DNA from: Segatella copri
Lineage (GTDB): Bacteria > Bacteroidota > Bacteroidia > Bacteroidales > Bacteroidaceae
Length of the DNA: 64,000 bases
NCBI RefSeq assembly: GCF_026015295.1
Contig: NZ_JAPDUW010000001.1
Span: 2,148,501-2,212,500, forward strand
Direction: 5' to 3'
The notes under the pieces are model-generated. The model worked only from the letters and a program-made list of their open reading frames with translations, was not told the DNA's origin and searched no databases. Of this stretch, positions 63,625 to 64,000 are shown piece by piece. The position numbers and the translations under genes were made by a program. Every line of letters begins with the position of its first letter. The stretch's first letter is position 1.

Positions 63625-64000
63625 TTATTCTTTCTTTAACTCAATTCTGAAGGTGGTTCCATGCCCAATTTCTGTACTTTTCACCCATATTTTACCATGA
63701 TGGTATTCTTCTACGATTCGTTTAGCTAGTGATAAACCTAAGCCCCAGCCTCGCTTTTTGGTAGTAAAACCGGGACGGAATACATTCTTCAAATCCTTTT
63801 TTCTTATACCATTTCCTGTATCTGAAACTTCTATAATAGCTTTATCATCTATTTCTTCCACATGGAGCGTAATCTGTCCACCATTTGCTCCCATAGCATC
63901 AACAGCATTCTTCGAAAGATTTTCTATCACCCATTCAAAGAGAGAAGCATTCATCTTAACAATAACATCCTGTTCAGGAATTTCCTTCACCATTTTGACA
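63625..64000 (-). CDS. Sensor histidine kinase, C-terminal ATPase domain (5' end outside window)
   Basis: About 125 residues of a HATPase_c domain, cut by the right edge; the frame is open to the last base. N box WVIENLSKNAVDAMG, G1 DTGNGI, F box FRPGFTTKKRG, G2 GLGLSLAKRIVEEYHHG are all present, so the kinase end is intact. The sensor and the phospho-accepting His are outside the window, so nothing can be said about the signal. Confidence 0.88.
   Translation of the reverse strand, partial: VKMVKEIPEQDVIVKMNASLFEWVIENLSKNAVDAMGANGGQITLHVEEIDDKAIIEVSDTGNGIRKKDLKNVFRPGFTTKKRGWGLGLSLAKRIVEEYHHGKIWVKSTEIGHGTTFRIELKKE

Overview
The window looks like chromosomal DNA of a Bacteroidales gut or oral bacterium, most likely Prevotellaceae (Prevotella/Segatella type). 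Seen directly: many genes are preceded by the Bacteroidetes promoter (-33 TTTG, about 20 bases, -7 TAnnTTTG); lipoproteins carry acidic residues just after the lipid cysteine; OmpA-type porins, an OstA-like protein, DUF3857 proteins and a ferredoxin-dependent 2-oxoacid oxidoreductase are present. Genus level is inference from protein flavour and gene content.

Left part (1-20.4 kb). A CPA2-type cation/proton antiporter enters from the left edge. After a repeat-rich gap comes a two-gene pectin unit (GH105 and GH28), then a LolD-like ATPase overlapping a CvfB-like S1 protein. From 7.0 to 9.0 kb lies an accessory patch: a DUF4143 ATPase gene deleted down to its two ends, a small orphan protein, and an AAA ATPase gene whose promoter carries a 37-bp palindrome. 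Then follow a leftward 2-oxoacid:ferredoxin oxidoreductase operon with a 59-aa TPR protein at its head, a MATE exporter, two DUF3857/transglutaminase paralogues, trpS, and an AAA/PD-(D/E)XK gene that has lost its middle.

Centre (20.5-34.9 kb). This is the most interesting part. Two operons point away from each other. Each begins with a collagen-motif surface lipoprotein, continues with small lipoproteins (one side has a DUF1573 protein) and ends with an almost identical OmpA porin plus terminator. The two lipoprotein genes share a perfect 211-bp inverted repeat covering leader and signal peptide and then diverge completely. Between the operons sit a tyrosine recombinase, two 22-bp-period tandem arrays (5 and 15 units), and an Abi/HEPN RNase gene with a structured leader, flanked by 64-bp direct repeats. 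The rightward operon has a consensus promoter and the leftward one a degenerate promoter; both lie inside the inner inverted repeat, so one inversion would swap them. I read this as a candidate ON/OFF surface-antigen switch.

Right part (34.9-64 kb). A DUF4143 ATPase with its own promoter palindrome is followed by housekeeping genes, mostly leftward: asnS, an RluB-type pseudouridine synthase with a Gln/Gly/Tyr/Arg-rich tail, purB, two tRNA-Val genes, an OmpA porin, mutL, an OstA-like protein, two PpiC-type foldases, guaB, recQ, clpX, clpP, tig and lptB. A rightward mlaE-mlaF pair follows, then a small lipoprotein, der, era, fabH, rpmF, a YceD protein and the end of a histidine kinase cut by the right edge. 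Together these cover envelope biogenesis, protein quality control, GTP and purine supply, and ribosome assembly.
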